A DNA stretch of 64,000 bases from CBDCUC01 sp965222485 (GCA_965222485.1 CBDCUC010000040.1:1612001-1676000); one strand, 5' to 3'; shown: positions 35,172 to 44,309, counted from the stretch's first letter. Numbers and translations: made by a program. The notes: generated by a model not told the origin, from the letters alone.

Positions 35172-36281
35172 GTGAATGAAATTATGATCTCTAGGATGTC
35201 ACACATGCTGACAGAGCGCCGAGATAAGCTTAGCCATTCTGGTATGGATGTCTCGATCCTGATGATCAGTTTCAATACGCGGGCATTGACGCTTGACGCA
35301 CTGCGTTCTGTCATCGAACAGACCAAGGAGATCTCTTACGAGATCATCGTCGTCGACAACGCGTCTGGCGACGGATCGGCTGATGCGATCAGAAGTGAAT
35401 TTCCGCAGGTGCGTCTTATCGCACTTGACCGGAATATCGGCTTTGCTCCTGCCAACAATCTTGCATCGGTTGAAGCGCGCGGAGATTTTCTGCTGCTGCT
35501 GAACCCTGACACCGTGGCGTTGAATGGTGCCGTGGACAAGCTGGTGTCGTTTGCCAAGAGGTGGCCGGAGGCTCGGATCTGGGGCGGGCGAACACTTTTT
35601 GCCGATGGCTTGCTCAATCCTGCATCCTGCTGGCGGCGTATGACAGTGTGGAACTTGTTTTGCCGGGCGTGCGGGCTTACCGGAATGTTCCGCAATTCTG
35701 CGGTGTTTAACAGCGAGGCCTACGGTGGCTGGGACCGCGGCTGTGAACGTGACGTCGACATTGTGTCGGGTTGCTTTCTTTTAGTTCGTCGGAACTTCTG
35801 GCGGCGCCTCGGCGGATTTGCTCCACAGTTCTTTATGTACGGCGAGGAGGCTGATTTGTGTCTTAGGGCCGCCTCGTTCGGCGCCCGCCCGCGCGTCACG
35901 CCGCAGGCGACAATCGTGCATTATGGTGGCGCGTCGGAGCGTGCGCGCGCGCCTAAGATGATCAAGCTACTTAGCGCCAAAGCACTCCTAATCGAGCGGC
36001 ACTTTGGAAGGGGCACGCGCGAGTTGGGTTTGTTCTTGCTTGCAATGTGGCCGCTGTCGCGCTGGATCGGGCTTGAAGTTGCTGCGCGTCTTTCAAATTC
36101 ACGCGAGCGGTTGAAAGTGGCTCATGTGTGGCGCGACGTCTGGCGCGCGCATCATGAGTGGTGGCAGGGCAGACCTAGGAAAGTTGCTTCTGCGCGCATT
36201 CTGCAAGATGCCGACAAAGCAATGCCGGCGGGTCCGCAAGGTGCATGCATAAGTGAAGGCGCTGGAAAGGGACTGGTCTGA
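35172..36281 (+). CDS. Glycosyltransferase family 2 (rhamnosyltransferase-like)
   Basis: 369 residues. GT-A fold: VSILMISFNTRALTLDAL, IIVVDNASGDGSAD, NIGFAPANN, LLLLNPDTV (the DxD-equivalent) and a C-terminal FMYGEEADLCLRA acidic motif, typical of WcaA/rhamnosyl-type transferases. The longest start is GTG 35172; ATG 35205, with AGGA nine bases upstream, may be the real one. It begins a three-gene operon: the next gene starts two bases after its stop, and the flippase overlaps that one by four. Confidence 0.9.
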   Translation: MNEIMISRMSHMLTERRDKLSHSGMDVSILMISFNTRALTLDALRSVIEQTKEISYEIIVVDNASGDGSADAIRSEFPQVRLIALDRNIGFAPANNLASVEARGDFLLLLNPDTVALNGAVDKLVSFAKRWPEARIWGGRTLFADGLLNPASCWRRMTVWNLFCRACGLTGMFRNSAVFNSEAYGGWDRGCERDVDIVSGCFLLVRRNFWRRLGGFAPQFFMYGEEADLCLRAASFGARPRVTPQATIVHYGGASERARAPKMIKLLSAKALLIERHFGRGTRELGLFLLAMWPLSRWIGLEVAARLSNSRERLKVAHVWRDVWRAHHEWWQGRPRKVASARILQDADKAMPAGPQGACISEGAGKGLV

Positions 36282-36283
36282 CA

Positions 36284-37114
36284 ATGCAGCATCCGTTTTT
36301 GAAATGTGTTGAACCGGCCTCTGATGCTGCGTTCGTGCGCTATACGATCGTGACGCTGGTCAATGATCAAGTTCAGTACGACGAAATGCGTGCATCCATG
36401 TCGGATGGTGGATTTTCGTCCCCCGACTGCGAATTCCTTATGATCGACAATACGGGCGAACAGCAAACCTGTGCGTTTCGTGGTCTGAATGCAGCGCTCG
36501 ATGCTGCACATGGTGAGTTCGTTATCCTGTGCCATCAAGACATCCGCCTTCTCGAAGACAGCCGCCGGAAGCTTGACGGGATACTCGATGAGTTGACGCA
36601 GAAAGATCCGAATTGGGCTTTGGCGGGCAATGCCGGCGGCGAGGCGCCAGGCAGTCTTGCGATTCGCATTAGTGATCCGCACGGGCGCGACCGGTCGGTC
36701 GGCGAGTTTCCCGCGCGCGTCATGAGCCTTGATGAGAATTTCATCATCGTGCGCCGGTCGGCGCGTGTAGGATTTTCAGCTGATCTGTCTGGCTTTCATT
36801 TTTATGGCGCCGACATCTGCCTTGCCGCCGATGTCATGGGGTACTCATCCTACGTCATCGACTTCCATCTCTTGCACCTGTCGGCTGGTAAAAAAGACAA
36901 GTCGTTTGCCAGGATGGAGGATGCATTCCGCAAAAAATGGAGCCATGCCTTGCGACCGCGCTGGCTGCAAACAACGTGTAGTCTGCTTTGGCTGGCCGGC
37001 GAGCCGTTGGTGCGATTTGTTGGCCGGTTATGCGAAGGGCCGTTTTCCAAGGTGTCGAAGCGGATGGCGCGTCCGCACATATGGAATACGCGGCAGGAAC
37101 GTGAGGCTGCATGA
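36284..37114 (+). CDS. Glycosyltransferase-like protein (GT2-related)
   Basis: 276 residues. A GT-A-like core is visible: YTIVTLVNDQVQYDEM, FLMIDNTGEQQT, RGLNAALDAAHGEFVILCHQDIRL (split, the HQD replacing the usual DxD) and SGFHFYGADICLAA. It lacks membrane segments. It is likely to add a sugar in the same pathway as its neighbours. The family boundary is less certain than for the upstream gene. The stop overlaps the start of the Wzx-like gene (ATGA). Confidence 0.8.
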   Translation: MQHPFLKCVEPASDAAFVRYTIVTLVNDQVQYDEMRASMSDGGFSSPDCEFLMIDNTGEQQTCAFRGLNAALDAAHGEFVILCHQDIRLLEDSRRKLDGILDELTQKDPNWALAGNAGGEAPGSLAIRISDPHGRDRSVGEFPARVMSLDENFIIVRRSARVGFSADLSGFHFYGADICLAADVMGYSSYVIDFHLLHLSAGKKDKSFARMEDAFRKKWSHALRPRWLQTTCSLLWLAGEPLVRFVGRLCEGPFSKVSKRMARPHIWNTRQEREAA

Positions 37115-38586
37115 GCGCCACCCTATCGGAACGTCAGGATTCCAAACCATCGCTTGGAGCACGCGTGTCGGCGCAAGGCATGCTGCTGTTTACGGGCTTC
37201 GCTGCTGCGCAATTGGCCTCGTTTGGTCGCAATGCAATTATCGGACACTGGCTTTCAAAAGGCGACTTCGGCATTGCCGCGACAATCACGTTGTTATTGC
37301 AGCTGGTGGAGACGACCAGTGAATTGGGAGTTGACCGGCTCATCATCCAATCGCGCAATGGTGATAGGCCGAGGTTTGTAGGCTGCTGCCATTTGGTTCT
37401 GTTCTTACGCGGTGTCCTGACGGCGTTGGCGCTTTATGTCCTGGCAGGCCCCGTTGCGGTGTTCTTTGCAATCCCGGAGGCCCGATGGGCTTTTGAAGCG
37501 GTTGCTGTGGTCCCACTCATCAAGGGCCTTTTGCATCTGGATGTGCGCCGGTATCAGCGGCGTTTATCGAATATCGCGCAGGTGACGGTGGAAGTTCTAC
37601 CGCAATTATTTGCGTTGGCGTTGACCGTGCCGGTGCTCAAAATGACCTCCGGCTATGAAGCAATCGTGTGGCTGGCGCTGGCGCAGGCTGCGCTGATGGT
37701 GTTTGTGTCGCACCTGTTAGCGCGACGGTGCTACCAGGTTGTTCTGGATTGGGCGTACGTTGGGCAAATCTTCCGGTTCGGTTGGCCCATTTGGCTGTCG
37801 GCATTACCGCTTTTGATTGTTCATCAAGGCGATCGGGCTCTCGTTGGGCGTTTGCTGGGCATGGAGGAGCTGGCGGCGTTTTCGGTTGCGTTCCTGATTA
37901 CGATGGTGCCCAGTTTGGTTGTGTCACGCATCGCTCATGCGCTGATGCTGCCTCTTTTGTCGCAGGTGAAAGACCAAGGGCACGAATTTGGCAGGCGCTT
38001 TCGTATGATGACGGATTTGGCCGGGGTAGTGGTGGCTGCCTATGTGGCTTTGTTTGTTGCCGTTGGCGGTTTGATTGTCTCGTTTGCATTCGGCAGCAAA
38101 TATGCAGGATTAGACTTGGTCGTCGCGCTGATGGCCGTCATGTGGGGCGCGCGTATGATGCAGGCAGTTCCCGGCATGGCGCTATTGGCGGAGGCCAACA
38201 CGCGGCCTTTCTTCACGGCAGGGCTTATCCGTGCGACCGGACTTGCAGGCGGATATTTTGCGCTTCGTGCAGGGTGGGGACTTGAGGGGTTGGTGATTGC
38301 CGGAATTGTGGCGGAGTTTGCGTCGCTGTCTTACGTGATTTTCTGCGTGAAAGGTGTTGGGAGCGTTGTCGCGGCGCGAGCCAGTGCTGCCGTGGCGGTC
38401 GCCGGGACTCTCGGTGTTCTCTATCATGGTGCGACGACCGATCTCGTCGGGAGCTGGATGATCCTGAGCCTAGTTGGCGGACTCGCGGTTGCGGTTTTTA
38501 GCGCCGGCCTGATTAGTCTAGTTTCACCAGACTTGCGCCGGCTGGTTATGCAACTAGGTGGGTCGTGGGGGACAGTTGCAGGTTAG
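37111..38586 (+). CDS. Wzx-like polysaccharide flippase (MOP superfamily)
   Basis: Flips lipid-linked oligosaccharide across the inner membrane for polymerisation. 491 residues with 12-14 hydrophobic segments and the N-terminal pattern LLFTGFAAAQLASFGRN, then KGDFGIAATITLLLQL. PST/RfbX features: a positively charged loop near SRIAHALMLPLLSQV and the central repeat of the helix bundle. Together with the Wzy-like, Wza-like and Wzc-like proteins this completes a Wzx/Wzy-type pathway in one region. Confidence 0.88.
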   Translation: MSATLSERQDSKPSLGARVSAQGMLLFTGFAAAQLASFGRNAIIGHWLSKGDFGIAATITLLLQLVETTSELGVDRLIIQSRNGDRPRFVGCCHLVLFLRGVLTALALYVLAGPVAVFFAIPEARWAFEAVAVVPLIKGLLHLDVRRYQRRLSNIAQVTVEVLPQLFALALTVPVLKMTSGYEAIVWLALAQAALMVFVSHLLARRCYQVVLDWAYVGQIFRFGWPIWLSALPLLIVHQGDRALVGRLLGMEELAAFSVAFLITMVPSLVVSRIAHALMLPLLSQVKDQGHEFGRRFRMMTDLAGVVVAAYVALFVAVGGLIVSFAFGSKYAGLDLVVALMAVMWGARMMQAVPGMALLAEANTRPFFTAGLIRATGLAGGYFALRAGWGLEGLVIAGIVAEFASLSYVIFCVKGVGSVVAARASAAVAVAGTLGVLYHGATTDLVGSWMILSLVGGLAVAVFSAGLISLVSPDLRRLVMQLGGSWGTVAG

Positions 38587-38642
38587 GTAAACCGGGTGGT
38601 TGCCTGCGCGTTACTCGAGCCGGCTGTCAGGTCATGAGGCGG

Positions 38643-39005
38643 CTATCTTGAGGCTATGACTGCCGCGTCTCGGTTGATGTCATAGGTGCAGGTGAGCGCG
38701 CCTGCTGCTTTGTCCGGCCGGACAATCAGAAACGGTGTCTTGAACGCTTCATCCCATTGAGGATGATGGATATCCCAAAATTGGACCCCGCCGGTGCTGC
38801 GGCCAATTGTCAGCTCCACAGCGCGTGGGGTGTCCCAGTGTTTGGCCGTTTCGGGGTAGTAGCGGGCGTCGCGCTTGCAGGCGGTTACGGCAGCCGATCG
38901 ATAGGCGTTGATGAGTGCGGTGCGCGCGGAGTCCTGGAATATGGCGTTGTGGGCGTAGACCTTTAGCCCGGCGAGGACGACCAAAATCGTGAAGATAGTG
39001 CGCAT
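38643..39005 (-). CDS. Hypothetical exported protein
   Basis: 120 residues. The ATG at 39005 gives a short signal peptide (MRTIFTILVVLAGLKVYA). The mature part contains two cysteines about 60 residues apart (TACKRDARYYPE and LTCTYDINRD), which could form a disulfide, and a WDIHHPQWDEAF segment. No family recognised. The extension to 39233 has no signal-like character. It is convergent with the flippase gene. Confidence 0.7.
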   Translation of the reverse strand: MRTIFTILVVLAGLKVYAHNAIFQDSARTALINAYRSAAVTACKRDARYYPETAKHWDTPRAVELTIGRSTGGVQFWDIHHPQWDEAFKTPFLIVRPDKAAGALTCTYDINRDAAVIASR

Positions 39006-39153
39006 CAGGCAGGTTCCGGAATGGTCAGATGTTGCAGGACCCGCGACATGCAAGCCCGGTTTTCGCCGGTGCCAGGGCCCTTGCCAAGCATGAGGGCAAG
39101 CCAGGGGGTTGTGGCGTCGCGTCGCTCCTAGGCGATTTCGGCTGGGAAAATCG

Positions 39154-39169
39154 TTACCGATATTGGTAA
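39154..39169. repeat. Inverted repeat upstream of hprA
   Basis: TTACC-GATATT-GGTAA forms a short dyad about 120 bases upstream of the hprA start codon and 150 bases upstream of the divergent hypothetical gene. It could be an operator or half of a promoter element. No regulator is identified. Confidence 0.3.
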
Positions 39170-39286
39170 ACAATCGGTTTTCGTGTCTCATGAACGCTAC
39201 AGGGCTTGCCAGTACCCTGTCGTTGCGGCACAAGCGAAAAAAAATGCTCAGGGAAAAGAAGCGCTAATTGAGAGGGAAGAAAAGCA

Positions 39287-40246
39287 ATGAAGAAGCGTGT
39301 TTTGATTACACGACGTCTGCCAGAGGCTGTAGAGGCGCGCGCCAATACTGACTATGAGGTCGTCCAGCATGCCGATGACCACCAAATGTCGACCGATGAG
39401 ATCGTGGCGCAGGCCAAAGACGTGGATGCTCTGCTCATTACGATTACCGACAAGATGCGCGAAGATGTGATCATGGCGCTCCCGGAGCACATCAAATCAA
39501 TTTCGACATTCTCGATTGGCTTTGATCATATTGACCTGGAGGCGGCGAAGGCCCGCGGTATCAAGGTTGGTAACGCGCCCAATGGTGTGACGATTGCCAC
39601 GGCGGAAATTGCCATGCTGCTGATACTCGGTTCGGCGCGCCGGGCGGCGGAAGGCGAGCGTATGGTCCGTACCGACAGCTGGCCGGGTTGGGCGCCGCTG
39701 CAGCTTGTGGGGCAACGGCTCGATGGAAAGAAGCTCGGTATCTACGGGTTCGGTCGTATCGGGCAGGCTTTGGCGCAGCGTGCTCGCGGTTTCGATATGG
39801 AAATCCACTACCACGACATCGTCCGTCAGCCGGAGGAAAAAGAAAAAGGTGCGATCTTCCACGACAGCCTCGATAGTCTGCTGAGCGTGTCGCAGTTCTT
39901 CTCGATCAACGCACCATCAACGCCCGAGACGCGCTACTTCTTCAATAAGGAGACGATTGAGAAAATGCCCAAGGGCGCCGTCGTCGTGAACAGTGCACGC
40001 GGTGATCTGGTGAATGACGATGATCTGATTGCGGCATTGAAATCGGGCCGTCTGTCGTATGCCGGCCTTGATGTGTTCGCAGGCGAGCCGAATATCAATC
40101 CGGCCTATCGGGACTTGGACAATACATTCCTGTTGCCACACCTGGGTTCGGCAGCGATCGAGGCGCGCAATCAAATGGGCTATGAGGCGTTGGAAAACCT
40201 CGACGCCTTTTTCGCCGGTAACGATATGCCTTACAAACTCACGTAG
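39287..40246 (+). CDS. hprA: Hydroxypyruvate reductase / D-glycerate dehydrogenase
   Basis: NAD(P)H-dependent reduction of hydroxypyruvate to D-glycerate, a step of the serine cycle of methylotrophs. 319 residues. The sequence from SIGFDHIDLEAAKARGIKVGNAP through the Rossmann motif GIYGFGRIGQALA, ARGDLVNDDDL and the catalytic His in LLPHLGSAA is very like the Hyphomicrobium methylovorum enzyme as I recall it, including DSLLSVSQFFS. Catalytic Arg and Glu are also in place. A terminator follows 40 bases after the stop. The aminotransferase that makes hydroxypyruvate (sgaA) lies 8 kb downstream. Confidence 0.94.
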   Translation: MKKRVLITRRLPEAVEARANTDYEVVQHADDHQMSTDEIVAQAKDVDALLITITDKMREDVIMALPEHIKSISTFSIGFDHIDLEAAKARGIKVGNAPNGVTIATAEIAMLLILGSARRAAEGERMVRTDSWPGWAPLQLVGQRLDGKKLGIYGFGRIGQALAQRARGFDMEIHYHDIVRQPEEKEKGAIFHDSLDSLLSVSQFFSINAPSTPETRYFFNKETIEKMPKGAVVVNSARGDLVNDDDLIAALKSGRLSYAGLDVFAGEPNINPAYRDLDNTFLLPHLGSAAIEARNQMGYEALENLDAFFAGNDMPYKLT

Positions 40247-40283
40247 TCGGATCTGCCAACGGTGGACACCGAGCGCGAAATGT

Positions 40284-40316
40284 AACGCCCCGATGGAACT
40301 CCACCGGGGCGTTTTT
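40284..40316 (+). terminator. Rho-independent terminator of hprA
   Basis: ACGCCCC and GGGGCGT stem with a 14-base loop, followed by TTTTTC. It lies 38 bases after the hprA stop codon. Confidence 0.85.
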
Positions 40317-40444
40317 CATGGGTAATTGGCTGCAGGCGTTCCAGGCATTCTGCGCTCTCGCGCAATCTGATTTGACAATGTCGATGGTGCGCCTGAATGT
40401 CATTCAATGTGTGGTGGTCTGAGGCAAATGGCGGGGTGAGTGTT

Positions 40445-41770
40445 ATGCGTGGCGCTGTAGGTTGCGTGTTTGTGGTCGCGACGCTGGCGGTTTTGATTGC
40501 GCTGCCGCTGCCGCTGCCGTTAGCGGCACAGTCGGGAGGTTATGCGGGTACTGCCGACGCAATCTCAGAAAAAGAGGCTTTTGCCGCAGCCAAGGAACTG
40601 GGAACAATCGAAGGCTGGAATGCCTTTCTGAAATCGTTTCCCTCTGGGTTTCGTTCCGACCTGGCCAGAGCTTACGTTGCAAAGCTCAAGAAAGGTACAA
40701 GCGGAGGTTCGAAGTCGACTCCTGCTGCGGGCGCAGATCCCGCCACTGGGTCGCCTGCAAAGACCGCACAACAGCGTATCCCTCCGCTTGCGGCAGGTGA
40801 AGTCATGCGGGACCCCAATTTTCCCGGCGTTAGATTCAACGTTCTGCTCGGACACACGCGAACGTTGGCGACGTATCGCTATTTCGTATCGGGAGATGTC
40901 GGGTTTCCTTTGTGCATGCAGGAATGTGCCGGCGATGAGCGCTGCGGTTTTTGGGCTTTTAAGCCGGGCGATGCAGCGTTCAAGACTGAGGACACCTGCT
41001 ACCTGATGGAAGCTGCCGGTCGCGCGAAACGCGCTGGAGATTGTGCCGAGTGTGCCACCGGTCGCCGGTTGGGCGTGTCTGAGCCGATACATTTCCAGCC
41101 AAGTCTGCCCGCGTATGGGAAGATCGAACTTGAGCGCACCCCACCCCCACTGCTGAGTGAGCGAGGGAGGAAAGTCAAAGCCAAGAAGAAGCCGGACAAG
41201 AGCCCCGAGACAAAGAAGACCGCAAAAGTTTCATGTGTTGGCGGCTGGGTGAAGAACGGTGTTTGTCGCTGTTCAAAGTCAAAAACCAGAACAAAAACCG
41301 GTACGCGGTCTTACAAGTGCATAACCAAGAAGAAGGCAGTGAAGAAGAAGCGTTGTCCGAAGGGCCAGGTATGGAGCGAAGAGGGCAACCAGTGCAGAGA
41401 TGCGATGGCCGAGTTCTGTGGTCCCGGTTATACGCCGGTGAATGGAAAGTGCGTCAATAATGCGGATCTGCAACGCAGGAAGCCGGCGAAGAAGAAAAAG
41501 AAAGCAAAACGGCGTTGTCCCAAAGGTCAGGTTTGGAGCGCTGAGGGCAATCAATGCCGAAACGCTGCAGCAGAATTTTGTGGTCCGGGTTACACCCCGG
41601 TTGGGGGAAAATGCGTTAGCAACGCTCAGGTGCAGAAAAAGAAGTCTCCTAAGCCGAAGTCCAAAAATTGCCAGCAGCAGATGAATGTTTGCCTGCAGGT
41701 CTGTGGCTATGTGAATAACGCGAGCGCAAAGGCCAAGTGCCAGTCGGGGTGCCGAAAGAGTTGCAATTGA
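40445..41770 (+). CDS. Exported cysteine- and lysine-rich repeat protein with PAN-like domain
   Basis: 441 residues with an N-terminal signal peptide (1-28). Residues about 120-210 contain a PAN/apple-like module (PLCMQECAGDERCGFWAF ... DTCYLM ... GDCAEC). A lysine-rich linker follows, with a cysteine cluster near 264-276. Two 54-residue-spaced repeats (about 303-344 and 357-398) share RCPKGQVWS-x-EGNQCR and EFCGPGYTPV-x-GKCV. A terminal domain has six cysteines (409-440). The design suggests an extracytoplasmic, disulfide-rich, adhesive or carbohydrate/protein-binding protein. The ATG at 40445 is preferred over 40397. Function unknown. Confidence 0.75.
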   Translation: MRGAVGCVFVVATLAVLIALPLPLPLAAQSGGYAGTADAISEKEAFAAAKELGTIEGWNAFLKSFPSGFRSDLARAYVAKLKKGTSGGSKSTPAAGADPATGSPAKTAQQRIPPLAAGEVMRDPNFPGVRFNVLLGHTRTLATYRYFVSGDVGFPLCMQECAGDERCGFWAFKPGDAAFKTEDTCYLMEAAGRAKRAGDCAECATGRRLGVSEPIHFQPSLPAYGKIELERTPPPLLSERGRKVKAKKKPDKSPETKKTAKVSCVGGWVKNGVCRCSKSKTRTKTGTRSYKCITKKKAVKKKRCPKGQVWSEEGNQCRDAMAEFCGPGYTPVNGKCVNNADLQRRKPAKKKKKAKRRCPKGQVWSAEGNQCRNAAAEFCGPGYTPVGGKCVSNAQVQKKKSPKPKSKNCQQQMNVCLQVCGYVNNASAKAKCQSGCRKSCN

Positions 41771-41815
41771 ACTGGTGCGTTGTGAAAGAGTGCGCGGCGC
41801 TTTCTTGCAAATGCA

Positions 41816-42370
41816 TTACAGGAGCGGGATGACGCGAAACGGTGAAGTGTCGTCTTCCCGAGGCGATTGTGACAGCTGAGCAACCGCATCGGTGGATTCG
41901 GATGTGGTCTCATCGCACAATACGGGGTCGACGGTGCTTGGAACCCATCGATCGGAAGGTGTGGCAGCAGGAATGTGCGGGGCGTTTCGCTCGACAGTCG
42001 TTATCTTTTTGAAACGTTCACTCAGCTCGAGCGTACGCAGCCTTTGCAGAAGCGAAAGACTGAGCGATGCGCGCAATTGCTCATCTTCGAGTGAAAAGCT
42101 TTCGACCACGCCGTAGGTGTACATCAGACGCAGACTGTCGTTGACCTGCTTGCGCTCCAATTGGCAGTAACGATCTATGTAGGAAAGGTTTAAGCGCTCC
42201 GGATCGGGGTCCTGCATATGGCGTTTGAACAGCGTGGCGAGCTTTACCATGTCTCGCGTTGCCCAAAACTGTTGACACAGTTCTTCCAGCCAGATCTCTA
42301 CAGCGATCGGAAGATCGGAGCGTTGAAGCCCCTCGATGGACGCAAATCGGATACGGCGGTTTTCGTGCAC
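41816..42370 (-). CDS. Hypothetical protein, possible winged-helix domain
   Basis: 184 residues from a GTG start at 42370 with GAGG seven bases upstream. The centre (IDRYCQLERKQVNDSL then RLMYTYGVVE) looks like a helix-turn-helix with a recognition helix. The C-terminal 60 residues are low-complexity and rich in Ser, Thr and Pro. No catalytic motif and no membrane segment. A regulatory role is possible but not demonstrated. Confidence 0.6.
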   Translation of the reverse strand: MHENRRIRFASIEGLQRSDLPIAVEIWLEELCQQFWATRDMVKLATLFKRHMQDPDPERLNLSYIDRYCQLERKQVNDSLRLMYTYGVVESFSLEDEQLRASLSLSLLQRLRTLELSERFKKITTVERNAPHIPAATPSDRWVPSTVDPVLCDETTSESTDAVAQLSQSPREDDTSPFRVIPLL

Positions 42371-42552
42371 GGGAAGGCCTCAAACTGCACCGCGGCTTAA
42401 GTGGCATGAAGCTGCGGAAAACTTATCAAGTGTTTAAAGATAGACTGTTCGATTTAATTCCGGGTGAAAATGGAGCTGCTGTATAGCGTGCAGGTTCGTT
42501 TCCTATTCCTGTAAGTTGTGCCCCACCACGGTGCTCCGACTACAGATGATCT

Positions 42553-42578
42553 ATTGGTGAGGCTCGGGCCTCACCAAT
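42553..42578. repeat. Perfect 11-bp stem with tetraloop
   Basis: ATTGGTGAGGC and GCCTCACCAAT flank the loop TCGG. It lies about 50 bases downstream of the small membrane protein gene (leftward) and 180 bases upstream of the hypothetical gene starting at 42370. A direct repeat of ATTGGTGA adjoins it on the minus strand. It may act as a terminator or RNA-stabilising hairpin, but lacks a T-tract. Confidence 0.5.
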
Positions 42579-42629
42579 CACCAATGATGTGAGAAAATGG
42601 AAGGCATATGGGACGCGATGTCCGACTGC

Positions 42630-42938
42630 CTAGGAATCGTTGCGGTTCTTATGTGCAGAGCTTTGGAACGCATCACGCCAGAAGTCGATTGCCGCCATGC
42701 TGACGGTCAGGAGTAGGACGACTTTCAATGCGACGCTATCAACCCACAGCGCGAGTATGAGAACGAATGCCGCGAACACGGCCAGTCCGAAGACAGCATA
42801 GATGCGGTCGGTGAGTTCCGGTCTTTTGGTGCAGAACCAGACGAGGCCGCCTACAACAATAAGAAACAAGAAGGGTAAACCGGATGGCGTAAACAGCGCC
42901 GTGAGGAAGTCAACTCTGGCGGTGGCGAATTCGGTCAT
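42630..42938 (-). CDS. Small hypothetical membrane protein
   Basis: 102 residues with three hydrophobic segments (about 18-34, 45-63, 67-83) and a hydrophilic C-terminus. The ATG has GAGGTG about nine bases upstream. The gene begins 22 bases after the amidase stop on the same strand and may be co-transcribed with it. No family recognised. Confidence 0.65.
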   Translation of the reverse strand: MTEFATARVDFLTALFTPSGLPFLFLIVVGGLVWFCTKRPELTDRIYAVFGLAVFAAFVLILALWVDSVALKVVLLLTVSMAAIDFWRDAFQSSAHKNRNDS

Positions 42939-42959
42939 CTTACACCTCTGTTGGCACTG

Positions 42960-44309
42960 CTATGCGTTGTCTTGGGTTGCAAGACGCCCGATCAGCCAGC
43001 GCGCAGTTCGTAAAAGCCGGGCATCGTCTCGGCGTGGACCCGTCAGCTGTACGCCAACGGGAAGCCCCTCGATTTCAAGCAAAGGTATCGATATCGCAGG
43101 CATGCCCAGATAGGTCCACAGGCCATTGAAGATCGGCAACCCGGTTATGCCGTTGCTGAGCGGTGGGGCGACGCCCGTTCCAGCCGGTGTAAGGATTGCG
43201 GCATAGCGATCAAATACGGATGCGACGGCGGTGTAGGCCGGATCCCGCGAAACGATGCCATCGAGATAAGCGCGGATGGGAATGCGCGCGCCGTCGTCAA
43301 GGCGGGCGTTGAGACCGTCAGAGAGTTTGTCGCGTGCGCGATCTTGCAACGGGCCGTAGTAGCCCGCGTTCTCCGCCAATTGCACGATCCCGTGCCACTC
43401 GATGGCCTTGTTCAGAACGGCAATTTCGATTTCTTCGCATTGATCTCCCAACTCTTCGACAAGTTCGGCAAAGGCCTCCTTCATGCTGGGTTCGGCCATC
43501 TCGTCCCACACCGGCGTTTTGACAAACGCAAGTAAGGGTTCGGTTGGCGGTGCCTGGCGAGAGGTTTCCAGCAGATTACCCTGACTGCGAAGGTAACTCA
43601 CATCGTCGGCCGGGTCGTGAGCCGATATGGCATCGGTCACTAGCGCGATGTCGTCGAGCGAGCGGGCAAAGACACCGAGTGTGTCGAGGGTGTGGGACTG
43701 CATAATAACGCCGCGGCGCGAAATTAATCCGAAGGTCGGTTTGAAACCATATACGCCGCAATAGGATGCTGGGCGCAGTACAGACCCTGCGGTCTGCGAC
43801 CCGATCGCGGCGGGGACCATTGCGTCGGCGACCGAAGCGGCGGATCCGGCGGAAGAGCCGCCGGGTGTACGGTCCGTGTCGGCTGGATTGGTTGTTTTGG
43901 ATGGCGTCATCAATGCAAGTTCGGTTGTTACCGTTTTGCCAATAATGATTGCGCCTTCATTGCGCAGTGCGGCGACACAAGCCGCATCCGTCGATGGACG
44001 CCGGCCAGAGAAAATGGAGCAGCCGTTTTCTGTCGGAAGGTCGCTCGTGTCGATGATGTCCTTTATGGCTATCGGAACACCGTGCAATGCGCCGGTGCCT
44101 CGGCCAGTGGCGCGTTCGCTGTCGGCGGCACGCGCTTGGGCGAGCGCGTGATCGGCATCGATGTGTGCCCATGCTTTGATTATGCCGTCGCGCTCGGCGA
44201 TGCGGGCGAGGCATGCCCTGGTGAGTTCCTCACTTGTGATCGTGCCCGCACGGATCGTCTCTGCAGCCGTCGTACAGTCCAGCAGGTTGAGGCTGAGGGC
44301 TTCACTCAT
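42960..44309 (-). CDS. Amidase signature family hydrolase
   Basis: 449-residue amidohydrolase using the Ser-cisSer-Lys triad: lysine in GVPIAIKDIIDT, cis-serine in GGSSAGSAASVADA and nucleophile serine in GSQTAGSVLRPA. The second glycine of the usual G-D-T-G-G-S motif is Ala here. The substrate is unknown; it is not a GatA by context (no gatB or gatC beside it). It lies 27 bases downstream of the TRAP permease stop in the same direction, so the transported compound may be its amide substrate or a product. Confidence 0.88.
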   Translation of the reverse strand: MSEALSLNLLDCTTAAETIRAGTITSEELTRACLARIAERDGIIKAWAHIDADHALAQARAADSERATGRGTGALHGVPIAIKDIIDTSDLPTENGCSIFSGRRPSTDAACVAALRNEGAIIIGKTVTTELALMTPSKTTNPADTDRTPGGSSAGSAASVADAMVPAAIGSQTAGSVLRPASYCGVYGFKPTFGLISRRGVIMQSHTLDTLGVFARSLDDIALVTDAISAHDPADDVSYLRSQGNLLETSRQAPPTEPLLAFVKTPVWDEMAEPSMKEAFAELVEELGDQCEEIEIAVLNKAIEWHGIVQLAENAGYYGPLQDRARDKLSDGLNARLDDGARIPIRAYLDGIVSRDPAYTAVASVFDRYAAILTPAGTGVAPPLSNGITGLPIFNGLWTYLGMPAISIPLLEIEGLPVGVQLTGPRRDDARLLRTARWLIGRLATQDNA

